A stretch of DNA of 64,000 bases from Microbacteriaceae bacterium (GCA_025464995.1 JAODMO010000024.1:1-64000); one strand, 5' to 3'; counted from the first letter of the stretch, positions 27,181 through 36,703 are shown. Translations and numbers: made by a program. The notes: a model not told the origin generated them from the sequence alone.

Positions 27181-28365
27181 ATGTCCGATCGAACGCGAAT
27201 AGGTGTCGGCCTGATCTCCGTCGGCTGGATGGGTCGGCTGCACTCGCGCGCCTACCTCGCCTCGGGCCAGCACTATCCCGAGGTGCCGGTGGCCGCGAGT
27301 CTCGTGGTCGCTGCGGATCCCGACGAGCAGGGCAGGAGGCATGCCTCCGACGCACTCGGCTACCGCGAGACCGTGTCGGACTACCGCGCGGTGCTCGAGC
27401 ATCCGGATGTCGACGTCGTCTCCATCTGCTCGCCCAACTTCCTGCACCATGAGATCGCGCTCGCGGCCATCGCGGCACGAAAGCCGTTCTGGATCGAGAA
27501 GCCGATGGGTCGCGGCGTCGAGGAGTCCCGCGACATCGCCCAGCGTGCCCACTCCGCCGGCCTCGTCACATCCGTGGGCTTCAACTATCGACACGCCCCC
27601 GCCATCGCCCACGCGCGGGAACTCGTGCGCGGCGGAGCGATCGGCCGCGTGACGAACGTGCGGGTCGCCCTTCTGGCGGACTATTCGTCCGACCCCGACG
27701 GTGCGCTCACCTGGCGGTTCAGCCGCGATCGCGCCGGCTCCGGCGTGCTCGGCGATCTCCTCTCGCACGGCGCCGACCTCGCGCAGTACGTCGTGGGCCG
27801 GATCGCCTCGGTCACGTCGACGACGGAGACGTTCATCCGGGAGCGCCCCCTGCCGGCATCCGGAACGGCGAGCCACTTCAGCAAGGGCGACGAGCGGGGG
27901 CCGAAGGGAGCCGTGGAGAACGAGGACTACGCGGCGATCCTGGCCCGCTTCGACGGTGGCGCGGTCGGCGTCTTCGAGTCGAGCAGGGTCGCTATCGGCC
28001 CACGCGCCGAGTATGTCATCGAGGTCTACGGAACCACCGGCTCCGTGCGCTGGGACTTCCAACGGCTCAACGAGCTCCAGATCGCCACCGACACGTCGGG
28101 GTACCGCACGATCATGGTCGGGCCGGGCTTCGGCGAGTTCTCCCGCTTCCAGCCCGGCGCCGGCACGAGCATGGGCTTCGACGACCTGAAGACGATCGAG
28201 GCGACGCTGTTCCTCCGCTCCGTCGTGGAGGGACGACAGCTCGCGCCGTCTGCGACGGATGCCTGGTCCGCCGCCGAGATCGTCGATGCCGCTCTTCGCA
28301 GCGCGACCTCGGGCAACTGGGTCGATGTGCAGGCGGTCACCGGACCGCTCACCTACGACGCCTGA
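27181..28365 (+). CDS. Gfo/Idh/MocA family oxidoreductase, inositol cluster
   Basis: A 394-residue NAD(P)-dependent dehydrogenase. The N-terminal Rossmann segment is GVGLISVGWMGRLHSRAY, and the family EKP motif lies at 106-108 in WIEKPMGR; the C-terminal alpha/beta domain contains SHGADLAQYVVG. The frame extends ten codons upstream, but GGAGG six bases before the ATG at 27181 fixes the start. It is divergent from the importer and probably oxidises myo-inositol, another inositol isomer or an inosose. It is longer than the IolG encoded at 28417, so the two are not simple duplicates. Confidence 0.85.
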   Translation: MSDRTRIGVGLISVGWMGRLHSRAYLASGQHYPEVPVAASLVVAADPDEQGRRHASDALGYRETVSDYRAVLEHPDVDVVSICSPNFLHHEIALAAIAARKPFWIEKPMGRGVEESRDIAQRAHSAGLVTSVGFNYRHAPAIAHARELVRGGAIGRVTNVRVALLADYSSDPDGALTWRFSRDRAGSGVLGDLLSHGADLAQYVVGRIASVTSTTETFIRERPLPASGTASHFSKGDERGPKGAVENEDYAAILARFDGGAVGVFESSRVAIGPRAEYVIEVYGTTGSVRWDFQRLNELQIATDTSGYRTIMVGPGFGEFSRFQPGAGTSMGFDDLKTIEATLFLRSVVEGRQLAPSATDAWSAAEIVDAALRSATSGNWVDVQAVTGPLTYDA

Positions 28366-28382
28366 GCGCCCCCGGGCGACTC

Positions 28383-28417
28383 CCCGCGGCGACGGCCCCG
28401 CGGCGACGGCCGTCGCC
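28383..28417. terminator. Palindrome and direct repeat between convergent dehydrogenase genes
   Basis: The 16-base perfect palindrome GGCGACGGCCGTCGCC at 28402-28417 directly follows two near-tandem copies of CCCGCGGCGACGGCC. It lies between the stops of two convergent genes and is a likely bidirectional terminator, although no T-run is present. Confidence 0.45.
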
Positions 28418-29427
28418 TACCCCAGGTCGACGGCGACGACCGTGCGCTCGACGGCCGAGCGCTGTGCGGCGTCCGCGAGGATGAGTGCGGCGCGCCCGTC
28501 GTCGAAGGTCGGGCTGCTGGACGCCTCGCCGCGCACCAGCTTGATGAACTCGCCGAGCTCGGCCGCGTAGGCCGCGGCGTACCGCTCCAGAAAGAACTCC
28601 TGGTACGGCGGCCTCGCCTCGACCGCTGCCGCTCCCGAGAAGCTCACGAGACTCGTGCCCGCGTTGGCCACCTGCAGCATTCCGTTCGCGCCGAATGCCT
28701 CGATGCGCTGGTCGTAGCCCACCGCGCTGTGCCGGGAGTTGGTGATCGACACGGTCGCTCCGGATGCCGCCCGGAGAATGGTGATCGCGGTGTCGAAATC
28801 GCCGTGGGCGCGGGCGCCCTCGTCGAAGACGGTGCTGCCGATCGCCGTGACCTCGACGATCTCGGGGAGGAAGAACCGCGCCATGTCGAAGTCGTGGATC
28901 GTCATGTCGCGGAAGATCCCGCCGGAGATCCCGACGTAGTCGGCGGGCGGTGCCGAGGGGTCGCGACTGATGATCGCGAGCTGCTCGAGCTCCCCGATCT
29001 CCCCTGCGGCCACGCGGGCGCGGGCGGACGCGAACGCGGGATCGAATCGGCGGTTGAAGCCGATGGCCACCGGCACCCCGGATGCCGCGACCCGCGGACG
29101 CAGGGCCTCCACTCTCGCGATGTCGAGGTCGATCGGCTTCTCGCAGAGCACGGCCAGCCCGGCATCCACCGCCCGTGCGATGAGGTCGACGTGTGTCGGA
29201 GTCGGCGACGCGACCAGCAGCGCGTCGACGTCGCCCGAGGCGATCACCGCCTCGACGTCCTCCGTCGCGGTTCCGCCGAAACGCGCCGCGGTGCTGCGCG
29301 CTCCGTCGATGTAGGGGTCGGCGACCCAGGCCAGCACGGCGTCGGGGCTGGCGGCGATACTGGCCGCGTGCACCTGTCCGATCCGCCCGGTGCCGATGAG
29401 TCCGAAACGGAGAGCCTTCGTTGTCAT
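28417..29427 (-). CDS. iolG: Inositol 2-dehydrogenase
   Basis: IolG oxidises myo-inositol to 2-keto-myo-inositol with NAD+, the first catabolic step. The 336-residue protein has the Rossmann motif GTGRIG at 12-17, CEKPID at 95-100 and the catalytic-domain segment GGIFRDMTIHDFDMARF. Length and motifs fit IolG. It is the last gene of the iolC-to-iolG unit, with a 65-base gap after iolE, the same order as in Corynebacterium glutamicum. Confidence 0.85.
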   Translation of the reverse strand: MTTKALRFGLIGTGRIGQVHAASIAASPDAVLAWVADPYIDGARSTAARFGGTATEDVEAVIASGDVDALLVASPTPTHVDLIARAVDAGLAVLCEKPIDLDIARVEALRPRVAASGVPVAIGFNRRFDPAFASARARVAAGEIGELEQLAIISRDPSAPPADYVGISGGIFRDMTIHDFDMARFFLPEIVEVTAIGSTVFDEGARAHGDFDTAITILRAASGATVSITNSRHSAVGYDQRIEAFGANGMLQVANAGTSLVSFSGAAAVEARPPYQEFFLERYAAAYAAELGEFIKLVRGEASSSPTFDDGRAALILADAAQRSAVERTVVAVDLG

Positions 29428-29492
29428 TGTCGTGTCTTTCCTCTACTGGGATCTGTCGGTCGGTGACGGTGCGGGGCCGAAGGCGATGGCGC

Positions 29493-30410
29493 TCAGCACC
29501 ACGGGCGGAGGAAGTCCCGGTTGACCCGCTGATCGGCCGCGCGCTGGTCGCGGAAGTCGCGCAGCGTGACGTCGGCCCCGGGGAGCACGTCTTGTTCGAT
29601 GACGATCCAGCCCTCGAAGCCGCCGTCGTCGAGCGCGGTCATGACACCCGTGAGATCGATGTCGCCGGCGCCGAATGCGACGAAGGCGCCGGACGACCAG
29701 ACCTCGGTCATGCCGCCGCCCACGGCGAGCACCCGGGAGAGCTCGGAGGCGTCGACATCCTTGAGGTGGACGTGATTGACACGGGCTCCCCACCGGGCGA
29801 GCACGTCGACGGAGCGTCCTCCCCCGATGAGCAGATGGCCGGTATCGAGAGTGAGGTCGATGTCCACCGATTCGAGGAATCGGTCGATCTCATCCGGCGA
29901 CTCCACGAAGGTCCCCGCGTGGTGATGGAAGGTCGGCTCGAACCCCGCTGCCCGCACGCGGGCCGCGGCGGTCTCCGCGTTCGCGAGCAGGCGGTCCCAG
30001 GCCGCGACCGCGAGGCGTTCGGCCTCCGCGCCGCGCCCGGGCGCGCTCTTCCTGGCCTCGGAGCCGTGGTCGGCGAGCGTGGGCTTCGGCAGGAGCGACG
30101 GTCCGTTCTCGGCGGCCTCGCCGAAGACGCGGAGGGCGTCGTCGAGCTCGGGCAGCGCCGCAGCGAAGGCCTCGTCGTCGCTGAACGGGAGTTCGACCCA
30201 TCCGCCCGCGAGCTCCAGCTGCCAGCGCTGCAGTCGAGAGCGCAACTCTGCACCGCGACCCAGGTAGCCGACGGGACCGAGATCCACGCCGGTATGGCCG
30301 GTCTGTAGCAGCAGCTCGAGCATGTCGTCGGGATCGAGCACAGTCGCTCCCTCCGGCGTCATCTCGAAGACGCCGAAACTCACGGGCGCCCCGGCGACCC
30401 GAGCCTTCAC
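29493..30410 (-). CDS. iolE: Inosose (2-keto-myo-inositol) dehydratase
   Basis: IolE removes water from 2-keto-myo-inositol to give the trihydroxycyclohexanedione. The 305-residue protein is an AP-endonuclease-2-like TIM barrel; metal-site motifs are FHHHAGTFVESPDEIDRF, LTLDTGHLLIGG and HVHLKDVD. A longer frame exists upstream, but the family start (APVSFGVFE) follows the GTG at 30408-30410, which shares GTGA with the iolD stop, so the two are translationally coupled. Confidence 0.9.
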   Translation of the reverse strand: MKARVAGAPVSFGVFEMTPEGATVLDPDDMLELLLQTGHTGVDLGPVGYLGRGAELRSRLQRWQLELAGGWVELPFSDDEAFAAALPELDDALRVFGEAAENGPSLLPKPTLADHGSEARKSAPGRGAEAERLAVAAWDRLLANAETAAARVRAAGFEPTFHHHAGTFVESPDEIDRFLESVDIDLTLDTGHLLIGGGRSVDVLARWGARVNHVHLKDVDASELSRVLAVGGGMTEVWSSGAFVAFGAGDIDLTGVMTALDDGGFEGWIVIEQDVLPGADVTLRDFRDQRAADQRVNRDFLRPWC

Positions 30411-32338
30411 GAGACCACCTCTTCGCCGAGCAGGGGGCGGCGGGCCGCACTCTGTCGCTCGTAGTCCTCGCGTGCTCGCCGGGTGCTGTCCAACGTCGAG
30501 ACCTCCGCGACCGGCACGTCCCACCATCCCTCGCCTGCCGGACCGTAGCTCAGGGGATCGCTCTCGATGTGGATCAGGGTCGACCTGGTCGACGCCTTCG
30601 CGGTCGTCATCGCGGCACGGAGGTCGTCGATCGCCGAGGCGGTCGGTGCCACCTCGATGACGTCGAGCCCATAGCTCCGCGCGTTCATCGCGAGGTCGAC
30701 GGGCAGCACGTCGTCGCCCTGGAAATTGCGGGCGGACGGGTCGTAGCGGCGGTATTTGGTGCCGAACCGCTGCGAGCCGACCGTCTCCGACAGGTGGCCG
30801 ATCGAGGCGAAGCCGTGGTTCTGGATGAGCACAACGATGATCTTGATGCCCTCCGCGACCGCCGTGACGAGCTCCGAGTTGAGCATGAGGTACGAGCCGT
30901 CGCCCACCATCACGATGACGTCCCGGTCGGAGCCGTCGGCGAGCGCGCCGCGCTTCACTCCCAGCCCACCCGCGATCTCGTAGCCCATGCAGGAGAAGGC
31001 GTACTCGACGTGATAGCCGAGCGGATCACGCACCCGCCACAGCTTGTGCAGGTCGCCCGGGAGCGAGCCGGCCGCCTGCACTATGACGTCCTCGGGGGCG
31101 GTCGCGCCCTGCACGGCGCCGATGATCTCGGCCTGTCCGGGGCGGATGCTGCGGGACGGCGCGAACGCGTCGTCGACCGCGCCGTTCCAGTCCGACCTCT
31201 CGCGGGCGATGCGTTCGACATAGGCGGAGCCCACCCGCACCCCGGCGAGCGCGTCGAGCAGCTCGGTGAGCGTCTCTCGCGCGTCGGCGATGACGGCCAC
31301 CTGCGTGCCGTGCTTGTACGCGTCGAACGACGCGACGTTGATGTTGACGAACCGCACCCGCGGGTTCTGGAACGCCGTGCGCGACGCGGTCGTGAAGTCG
31401 CTGTAACGCGTGCCGATGCCGATGACGAGGTCCGCGTCGGCGAGGATGCGGTTGGCCGCGGTCGTGCCGGTCGCTCCCACCGCGCCCAGGTACTGGGGGT
31501 GATCCCAGACCAGTGAGCCTCCCCCGGCCTGGGTCGTGCCTGCCGGTATCCCCGTCGCCTCGACGAGTGCACGCAGTGCGCCCTCCGCCCCGGAGTAGAT
31601 GACGCCGCCGCCCGCGATCACCACGGGCGCCTGCGCGGCGCGGATCAGATCGACCGCCCGCTGTAGCGCAGCGCGCTCGGGGCGTGGACGACGGATGTGC
31701 CACTCGCGTTCGGCGAGGAACTCGAGGGGAACCTCGAGCGTCTCCGTCTGCACGTCCTCGGGCAGGGCGATCGTGACGGCGCCGGTCTCGACTGGGTCGG
31801 TGAGCACGCGCATCGCGCCGAGCGCGATCGAGTAGAGCTGTTCCGGGCGCTGTACGCGGTCGAAGAAGCGGGAAAGCGGGCGGAAGGCGTCGTTGACCGT
31901 GATCCCGATGTCCCACGGCTGCTCGAGCTGCTGCAGCACCGGGTCGGCGACCCGCGTGGCGAAGGTGTCGCTCGGGAGCAGGAGGGCCGGGAGCCGGTTG
32001 GTCGTGGCGAGCGCCGCGCCCGTCAGCATGTTCGTCGCCCCCGGACCCACTGACGCCGTGGACGCGAAGGTCGCCCGGCGCCGGTGCATCCGGGCATAGC
32101 CGACGGACTGGTGGACCATGGCCTGTTCGTTCCTGGCCTGGTAGTACGGCATCAGGTCCGGCTCGTCGACGTTGACCTGGACGAGAGCCTGGCCCACGCC
32201 GGCCACGTTGCCGTGGCCGAAGATGCCGAAGACGCCGGGGATGGTGCGCTCGCGGATCTCCCCGTCTACCGTCCACTGGCGGGCGAGGAACTCGATGAGC
32301 GCCTGGCTGACTGTCATCCTTCGTGTAGCGGACATCAT
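30407..32338 (-). CDS. iolD: 3D-(3,5/4)-trihydroxycyclohexane-1,2-dione acylhydrolase
   Basis: IolD is a thiamine-diphosphate enzyme that opens the inositol ring to 5-deoxyglucuronate. The 643-residue protein has the N-terminal PYR domain (GHGNVAGVGQAL, RNEQAMVHQSVGYAR with the ThDP-activating Glu), a central domain and the C-terminal PP domain with the metal motif VGDGSYLMLNSEL. Two adjacent ATGs (32338 and 32335) sit on the iolB stop as ATGATG, after AAAGGTGG; either may be used. The frame extends further but upstream residues are not family-like. Confidence 0.93.
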   Translation of the reverse strand: MMSATRRMTVSQALIEFLARQWTVDGEIRERTIPGVFGIFGHGNVAGVGQALVQVNVDEPDLMPYYQARNEQAMVHQSVGYARMHRRRATFASTASVGPGATNMLTGAALATTNRLPALLLPSDTFATRVADPVLQQLEQPWDIGITVNDAFRPLSRFFDRVQRPEQLYSIALGAMRVLTDPVETGAVTIALPEDVQTETLEVPLEFLAEREWHIRRPRPERAALQRAVDLIRAAQAPVVIAGGGVIYSGAEGALRALVEATGIPAGTTQAGGGSLVWDHPQYLGAVGATGTTAANRILADADLVIGIGTRYSDFTTASRTAFQNPRVRFVNINVASFDAYKHGTQVAVIADARETLTELLDALAGVRVGSAYVERIARERSDWNGAVDDAFAPSRSIRPGQAEIIGAVQGATAPEDVIVQAAGSLPGDLHKLWRVRDPLGYHVEYAFSCMGYEIAGGLGVKRGALADGSDRDVIVMVGDGSYLMLNSELVTAVAEGIKIIVVLIQNHGFASIGHLSETVGSQRFGTKYRRYDPSARNFQGDDVLPVDLAMNARSYGLDVIEVAPTASAIDDLRAAMTTAKASTRSTLIHIESDPLSYGPAGEGWWDVPVAEVSTLDSTRRAREDYERQSAARRPLLGEEVVS

Positions 32339-33249
32339 CGTCCACCTTTCTCGTCTGTCGCGTAGGGAAGGCGCTCGTCGAGCGCCCAGTCGTTCCAGGT
32401 CTCCCGCACCCAGGCGTGCTGGGGGTCGTCGGTGATCAGCCAGGCACGCTCGGGGTCGGGGCCCGCCATGACGTTGAGGTAGTAGAGGTCGTAGCCGGGC
32501 GCCGCGACGGCCGGCCCGTGGTAGCCGAAGGGCACGAGCGCTATGTCGCCGCTGTGCACCATCGCGGAGATGTCGATCTCCCCGGCGCTCGACGAATAGG
32601 TACCGAACATCCCGAACGCGGCAGACGAATCGGCCGTCGAACCGCGCACCGGCGCCGACTCGAAGTAGTAGATCTCCTCGAGGCGTGACTCGCGCCCGGC
32701 GACGTGGTCGTCGTGCTTGTGCGGCGGATAGGACGACCAGTTCTCGGCTGGCGTGATCACCTCGCACACGATCAGGCGCTCCGCGTCGAGCGTCTCGGGA
32801 GTGCCGAAGTTGTGCACCTGGCGGCTCGACCTCCCGGCGCCGCGCAACTCGACAGGGGTCTCGCCGACGGCGACGTGCCGGGTCGGATGCACGCGCGTGG
32901 TGGGCGAGCTGGCGACGGCGAACCTGCCGTCGCCCTCGATGACGGCCGTCGCCGCCGCGGAGAGGTACAGCACGTCCGTCGGACCGTCGAAGACCGAGCG
33001 ACGACCGGCGAGCCGCGTGCGCGTCGTGTCGCCCCGCTCGGTGTGGGTGACGACGAAGGAGCCGGCGAGCGGCACGATGATGCGCTCTTCGCCGTGTTCC
33101 TGCAACTCGAGCGCAGCTCCGGGAGCGCACTCGGCCACCCGCAGCCCCGTGTGCTCCCAGCCCGGTGTCGACGCGTCGACGACGCTCTCCCAGCCGTCGC
33201 GGGCGAGCTCACCGCGGCGGTGGAACCACCGCGGTGTGGCGCTAGTCAT
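32335..33249 (-). CDS. iolB: 5-deoxy-glucuronate isomerase
   Basis: IolB isomerises 5-deoxyglucuronate to 2-deoxy-5-keto-gluconate. The 304-residue protein is a tandem-cupin enzyme; the metal-binding cupin motif SSYPPHKHD and the following EEIYYFE and VPFGYHGP segments are visible. The start overlaps the end of iolA by eight bases, and the stop overlaps the iolD starts, so translation is coupled on both sides. Confidence 0.93.
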   Translation of the reverse strand: MTSATPRWFHRRGELARDGWESVVDASTPGWEHTGLRVAECAPGAALELQEHGEERIIVPLAGSFVVTHTERGDTTRTRLAGRRSVFDGPTDVLYLSAAATAVIEGDGRFAVASSPTTRVHPTRHVAVGETPVELRGAGRSSRQVHNFGTPETLDAERLIVCEVITPAENWSSYPPHKHDDHVAGRESRLEEIYYFESAPVRGSTADSSAAFGMFGTYSSSAGEIDISAMVHSGDIALVPFGYHGPAVAAPGYDLYYLNVMAGPDPERAWLITDDPQHAWVRETWNDWALDERLPYATDEKGGR

Positions 33250-34759
33250 GCTGCGGGAACCCGAGGTTGATGCCCCCGTGGCTCGGGTCGAGCCAGCGGC
33301 TCGTCACCGCCTTCTGCTGGGTGTAGAACCGCACGCCCTCCGCGCCGTGGGCCTTCGTGTCGCCGAACAGCGAGTCCTTCCAGCCGCCGAAGGAGAACGT
33401 CGCGACGGGAACCGGGATCGGCACATTCACTCCGATCATCCCCACCTCGACCTCGTTCTGGAAACGCCGGGCCGCCCCGCCGTCGTTGGTGAAGATGGCG
33501 GTGCCGTTGCCGAAGGCGCTCCCGTTGATGAGGGCGACGCCCTGTTCGTAGCTCGTCACCCGCACCACCGCCAGCACGGGTCCGAAGATCTCCTCGGTGT
33601 AGGCGCGCGAGGTGGTGGGCATCCGGTCGAGAAGCGTCGGTCCGAGCCAGAAGCCGTTGGCGTCGCCATCCGGAACCACCGTGCGACCGTCGACGACGAC
33701 GTCCGCGCCGTCCCGCTCGGCGATCTCGATGTAGGAGGCGACCTTGTCGCGGTGCGCCCGCGTGACGAGCGGGCCCATGTCACAGCCGCGGCGGCCGTCG
33801 CCGGTGCGCAGCGTGGCCATGCGCTCGCTGATCCTCGCGATGAGATCGTCGGCCACCGGCTCCACCGCGACGACGACGGAGACCGCCATGCAGCGCTCCC
33901 CCGCCGAGCCGAATCCCGCGTTGATCGCGGCGTCCGCCACGAGGGCGAGGTCGGCGTCGGGCAGCACGAGCATGTGGTTCTTCGCACCGCCGAGCGCCTG
34001 CACGCGCTTGCCGTTGCGCGTGCCGGTCTCGTACACGTAGCGCGCGATCGGCGTCGATCCGACGAAGGAGACGGCGCGCACGTCTGGATGCTCCAGCAGG
34101 CCGTCGACCGCGACCTTGTCCCCGTGCAGCACGGTGAAGACGCCGGCCGGGAGACCCGCCTCGCTCCACAGCTCGGCGAGCCAGTTCGCGGCCGACGGGT
34201 CCTTCTCGCTCGGCTTGAGCACCACGGTGTTGCCCGCCGCGATCGCGATCGGGAAGAACCAGGCCGGCACCATCGCCGGGAAGTTGAACGGCGAGATGAT
34301 GCCGACGACGCCGAGCGGCTGGCGGATCGAGTACACGTCGACGCCGGTCGAGACCTGTTCGCTGAACTCGCCCTTCAGGTGGTGTGCCAGGCCGGTCGCG
34401 AACTCGACCACCTCCTGGCCGCGGCTGATCTCGCCGAGGGCGTCGGAGAGCACCTTGCCGTGCTCGCTCGTGATGATCTCTGCGAGCTCGCCCTTGCGCG
34501 CGTCGAGCAGTTCGCGGAACTTGAACATGATCGTCTGGCGCCTGGCGAGCGAGGTGTCGCGCCAGGCGGGGAAGGCGGCGTGAGCGGATGCCACGGCCGC
34601 GTCGACCTCGGACGCGTCGGCGAGCGCCACGTGCTTGGTCACGACGCCCAGCGCGGGGTCGTAGACGTCTGCCATTCGTCCGCTCGTGGAGACGAAGTCG
34701 GCGCCGCCGATCCAGTGCGGTACGACGGGGATGTCGCTGGGTATGTCGTTCGTGGTCAT
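33242..34759 (-). CDS. iolA: CoA-acylating methylmalonate-semialdehyde dehydrogenase
   Basis: This 505-residue aldehyde dehydrogenase (MmsA/IolA) converts malonate semialdehyde from the inositol pathway to acetyl-CoA, CO2 and NADH. It has the NAD motif FVGSTPIARYVYETG, the family ISPFNFPAMVP segment and the catalytic Cys290 in GSAGERCMAVS. A clear ribosome site AAGGA precedes the ATG. It lies between the Cgl0159-type aldolase gene and iolB, as in the Corynebacterium iol operon. Confidence 0.93.
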   Translation of the reverse strand: MTTNDIPSDIPVVPHWIGGADFVSTSGRMADVYDPALGVVTKHVALADASEVDAAVASAHAAFPAWRDTSLARRQTIMFKFRELLDARKGELAEIITSEHGKVLSDALGEISRGQEVVEFATGLAHHLKGEFSEQVSTGVDVYSIRQPLGVVGIISPFNFPAMVPAWFFPIAIAAGNTVVLKPSEKDPSAANWLAELWSEAGLPAGVFTVLHGDKVAVDGLLEHPDVRAVSFVGSTPIARYVYETGTRNGKRVQALGGAKNHMLVLPDADLALVADAAINAGFGSAGERCMAVSVVVAVEPVADDLIARISERMATLRTGDGRRGCDMGPLVTRAHRDKVASYIEIAERDGADVVVDGRTVVPDGDANGFWLGPTLLDRMPTTSRAYTEEIFGPVLAVVRVTSYEQGVALINGSAFGNGTAIFTNDGGAARRFQNEVEVGMIGVNVPIPVPVATFSFGGWKDSLFGDTKAHGAEGVRFYTQQKAVTSRWLDPSHGGINLGFPQHD

Positions 34760-34792
34760 CGGTGGTTCCTTACTCGTGAGGGTTCCGGTGGG

Positions 34793-35689
34793 TCAGGTCA
34801 GGTCGGTGTGGACGAGCGCGGCGGCGACATCCACGGCGGCCGCCACGTCGCCGTCCGGCGGATAGAGGAGCGTCCGTCCGACGGTGAGCCCGCGCACTCC
34901 GGGAAGGGCGAGAGCATGCTCCCAGCGGGCGAAGGTCTCGTCCGGGCCCGCCCCGGAGTCACCGCCGAGAAGGAGCGTGGGCATCGTGGTGGCCGCCATC
35001 ACACGCTCCATGTCGCCGACGACGGGCAGCTTGAGCCAGGTGTGCGCACTGGAGGCGCCGAGGCCTGAGGCTATCGCGATGGACAGCACCACGGCATCGG
35101 TGCTCAGGTCGTTGACGATGCGTCCATCCGACCAGCTGCTCATGAACGGTTCGAGCATGATCGGCAGGCCGGCCGCCGACGCCTCGGTCACCACGCGGGC
35201 CGTCGCCTCGAGAGTGGATGCCGAGCCCGCATCGCCGAGGTTGACCCTCAGCAGGGTCTTGGCGAAGTCGATGCCGGAGCCGACCATGGTGGGCACGTCA
35301 TAGGCGGTGAACCGGTCGTCCATCTCGAACGAGGCACCGCGCAGACCGCCGCGATTCATCGAGCCGACGATGATCTTGTCGTCGAGCAGGCCGAGGGCCA
35401 CCAGGTCGTCGATGATGTCGGGGGTGCCGAGCACCCCGTCCACCCCGGGACGGTCGAGGGCGATCGCGAGGCGCTCGAGCAGGTCGTAGCGGTCGGCCAT
35501 CGCGGCGGGCGTGGCCCCGACGGCCAGCGCGCCCCGCGCCGGATGATCGGCCGCGACGATGAGCAGGCGGCCGTCGCCGCGGATGACGGGCCGGCGCACT
35601 CGCGCCGCGAGCGCCTGCGAGATCCGCGCCGGTTCCTCTGCCCGGATTCCGCGTAGTCGAGCGCGGTCGATCGGTTCGTGGGCTCGCAT
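34793..35689 (-). CDS. Cgl0159-family (beta/alpha)8 aldolase-like protein
   Basis: A 298-residue TIM-barrel protein of the family first seen in the Corynebacterium inositol cluster (Cgl0159). Segments such as RLLIVAADHPARGALAVG and LLLGGDSGAGPDETFARWE resemble DeoC/LacD-type class-I aldolases. No separate iolJ is present, so this protein is the best candidate for cleaving 2-deoxy-5-keto-gluconate-6-phosphate to DHAP and malonate semialdehyde; that is inference from position. The ATG at 35687-35689 follows the iolC stop by one base; the longer frame is not family-like. Confidence 0.8.
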   Translation of the reverse strand: MRAHEPIDRARLRGIRAEEPARISQALAARVRRPVIRGDGRLLIVAADHPARGALAVGATPAAMADRYDLLERLAIALDRPGVDGVLGTPDIIDDLVALGLLDDKIIVGSMNRGGLRGASFEMDDRFTAYDVPTMVGSGIDFAKTLLRVNLGDAGSASTLEATARVVTEASAAGLPIMLEPFMSSWSDGRIVNDLSTDAVVLSIAIASGLGASSAHTWLKLPVVGDMERVMAATTMPTLLLGGDSGAGPDETFARWEHALALPGVRGLTVGRTLLYPPDGDVAAAVDVAAALVHTDLT

Positions 35690-35690
35690 G

Positions 35691-36647
35691 TCAGTGTCCC
35701 GTCCCGATGATCGACTCGACCTCGGGTGCCGTGGGCATGGCGGTCGAGCACTCTCGTCTCGACGCGACGATCGCCCCCGCGACGTTGGCGAAGCGCAGCG
35801 TGCGCTCGAGGCTCCAACCCTCGAGCAGCCCGTGTGTGACGGCACCGCCGAACGCGTCGCCGGCCCCGAGCCCGTTGACGACGGTGACGAGATGCGGGGG
35901 AACCTCGACGGTCTCGTCGCGAGTCTTGGCGAGCACCCCGCGGGGGCCCTGTTTCACGATCGCGAGCTGGACGCCCCTCTCGAGCAGGGCGTCCGCGGCT
36001 CGACCGGGGTCCGTCTCGCCGACCGCGATCTGGCACTCCTCGCGGTTGCCGACAGCGACCGTCGCGTACTCGAGGGCGGCGCCGACCTGCTTCGTCGCCT
36101 CTTCGGGACTCGACCAGAACATCGGCCGGTAGTCGAGGTCGAGCACCGTGTGCGCGATCCGCCCGCGCGCGGCGAGCGCCGTCAGGTGGGTGGCCCTGCT
36201 CGGCTCCTCGCTGAGACCCGTCACGGTACACCAGAGCAGGCCCGCCGAGCGGATGACCCCGAGGTCGAGGTCGTGCTCGGTGATGTTGAGGTCCGGCGCC
36301 TTGGGCTCCCGATAGAAGTAGAGGGGGAAGTCGTCGGGCGGGAAGATCTCACAGAAGGTCACCGGCGTCTTATAGGTGGGATCGACCGTGACGAAACGCG
36401 AACTGACGTCGAGTTCGCCGAGCTCGCGCAGGAGGTAGCGACCGAAGGGGTCGTCGCCGACGCGCGACACGAGGGCGACGTCGTGGCCGTACCGCGCGCC
36501 CGCCACGGCGACGTTGGCCGCGCTGCCGCCGAGATACTTCCCGAACGTCGAGACGTCTTCGAGACCGACGCCGTCCTGCATCGGGTAGATGTCTACGCCG
36601 AGCCGGCCGATAACCACTGCCTCGTGGGATGTGCGCGTCTGCGTCAT
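35691..36647 (-). CDS. iolC: 5-dehydro-2-deoxygluconokinase
   Basis: IolC phosphorylates 2-deoxy-5-keto-gluconate. The 318-residue PfkB/ribokinase-type protein has the substrate GG segment YLGGSAANVAVAGARYG at 39-55 and the ATP/anion-hole motif NGLGAGDAFGGA with catalytic Asp264. It is the first gene of the catabolic operon and divergent from gntR. The open frame runs through the promoter region, but the family start follows the ATG at 36645-36647. A candidate operator lies at 36704-36717. Confidence 0.92.
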   Translation of the reverse strand: MTQTRTSHEAVVIGRLGVDIYPMQDGVGLEDVSTFGKYLGGSAANVAVAGARYGHDVALVSRVGDDPFGRYLLRELGELDVSSRFVTVDPTYKTPVTFCEIFPPDDFPLYFYREPKAPDLNITEHDLDLGVIRSAGLLWCTVTGLSEEPSRATHLTALAARGRIAHTVLDLDYRPMFWSSPEEATKQVGAALEYATVAVGNREECQIAVGETDPGRAADALLERGVQLAIVKQGPRGVLAKTRDETVEVPPHLVTVVNGLGAGDAFGGAVTHGLLEGWSLERTLRFANVAGAIVASRRECSTAMPTAPEVESIIGTGH

Positions 36648-36703
36648 ACTCCGGTGTACAACTTCCTCAACTGGCCTGTCTGATCGACCGGCGCGGGAAA
36701 ATA

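Noticed and set aside
30411-30527. Longer N-terminus for iolE
   Set aside because: The extra residues are antisense-like and overlap iolD; the GTG on the iolD stop gives the normal family start.
32753-35068. Plus-strand frame of 771 codons
   Set aside because: It runs opposite iolB, iolA and the Cgl0159-type gene, all of which have family motifs and coupled starts.
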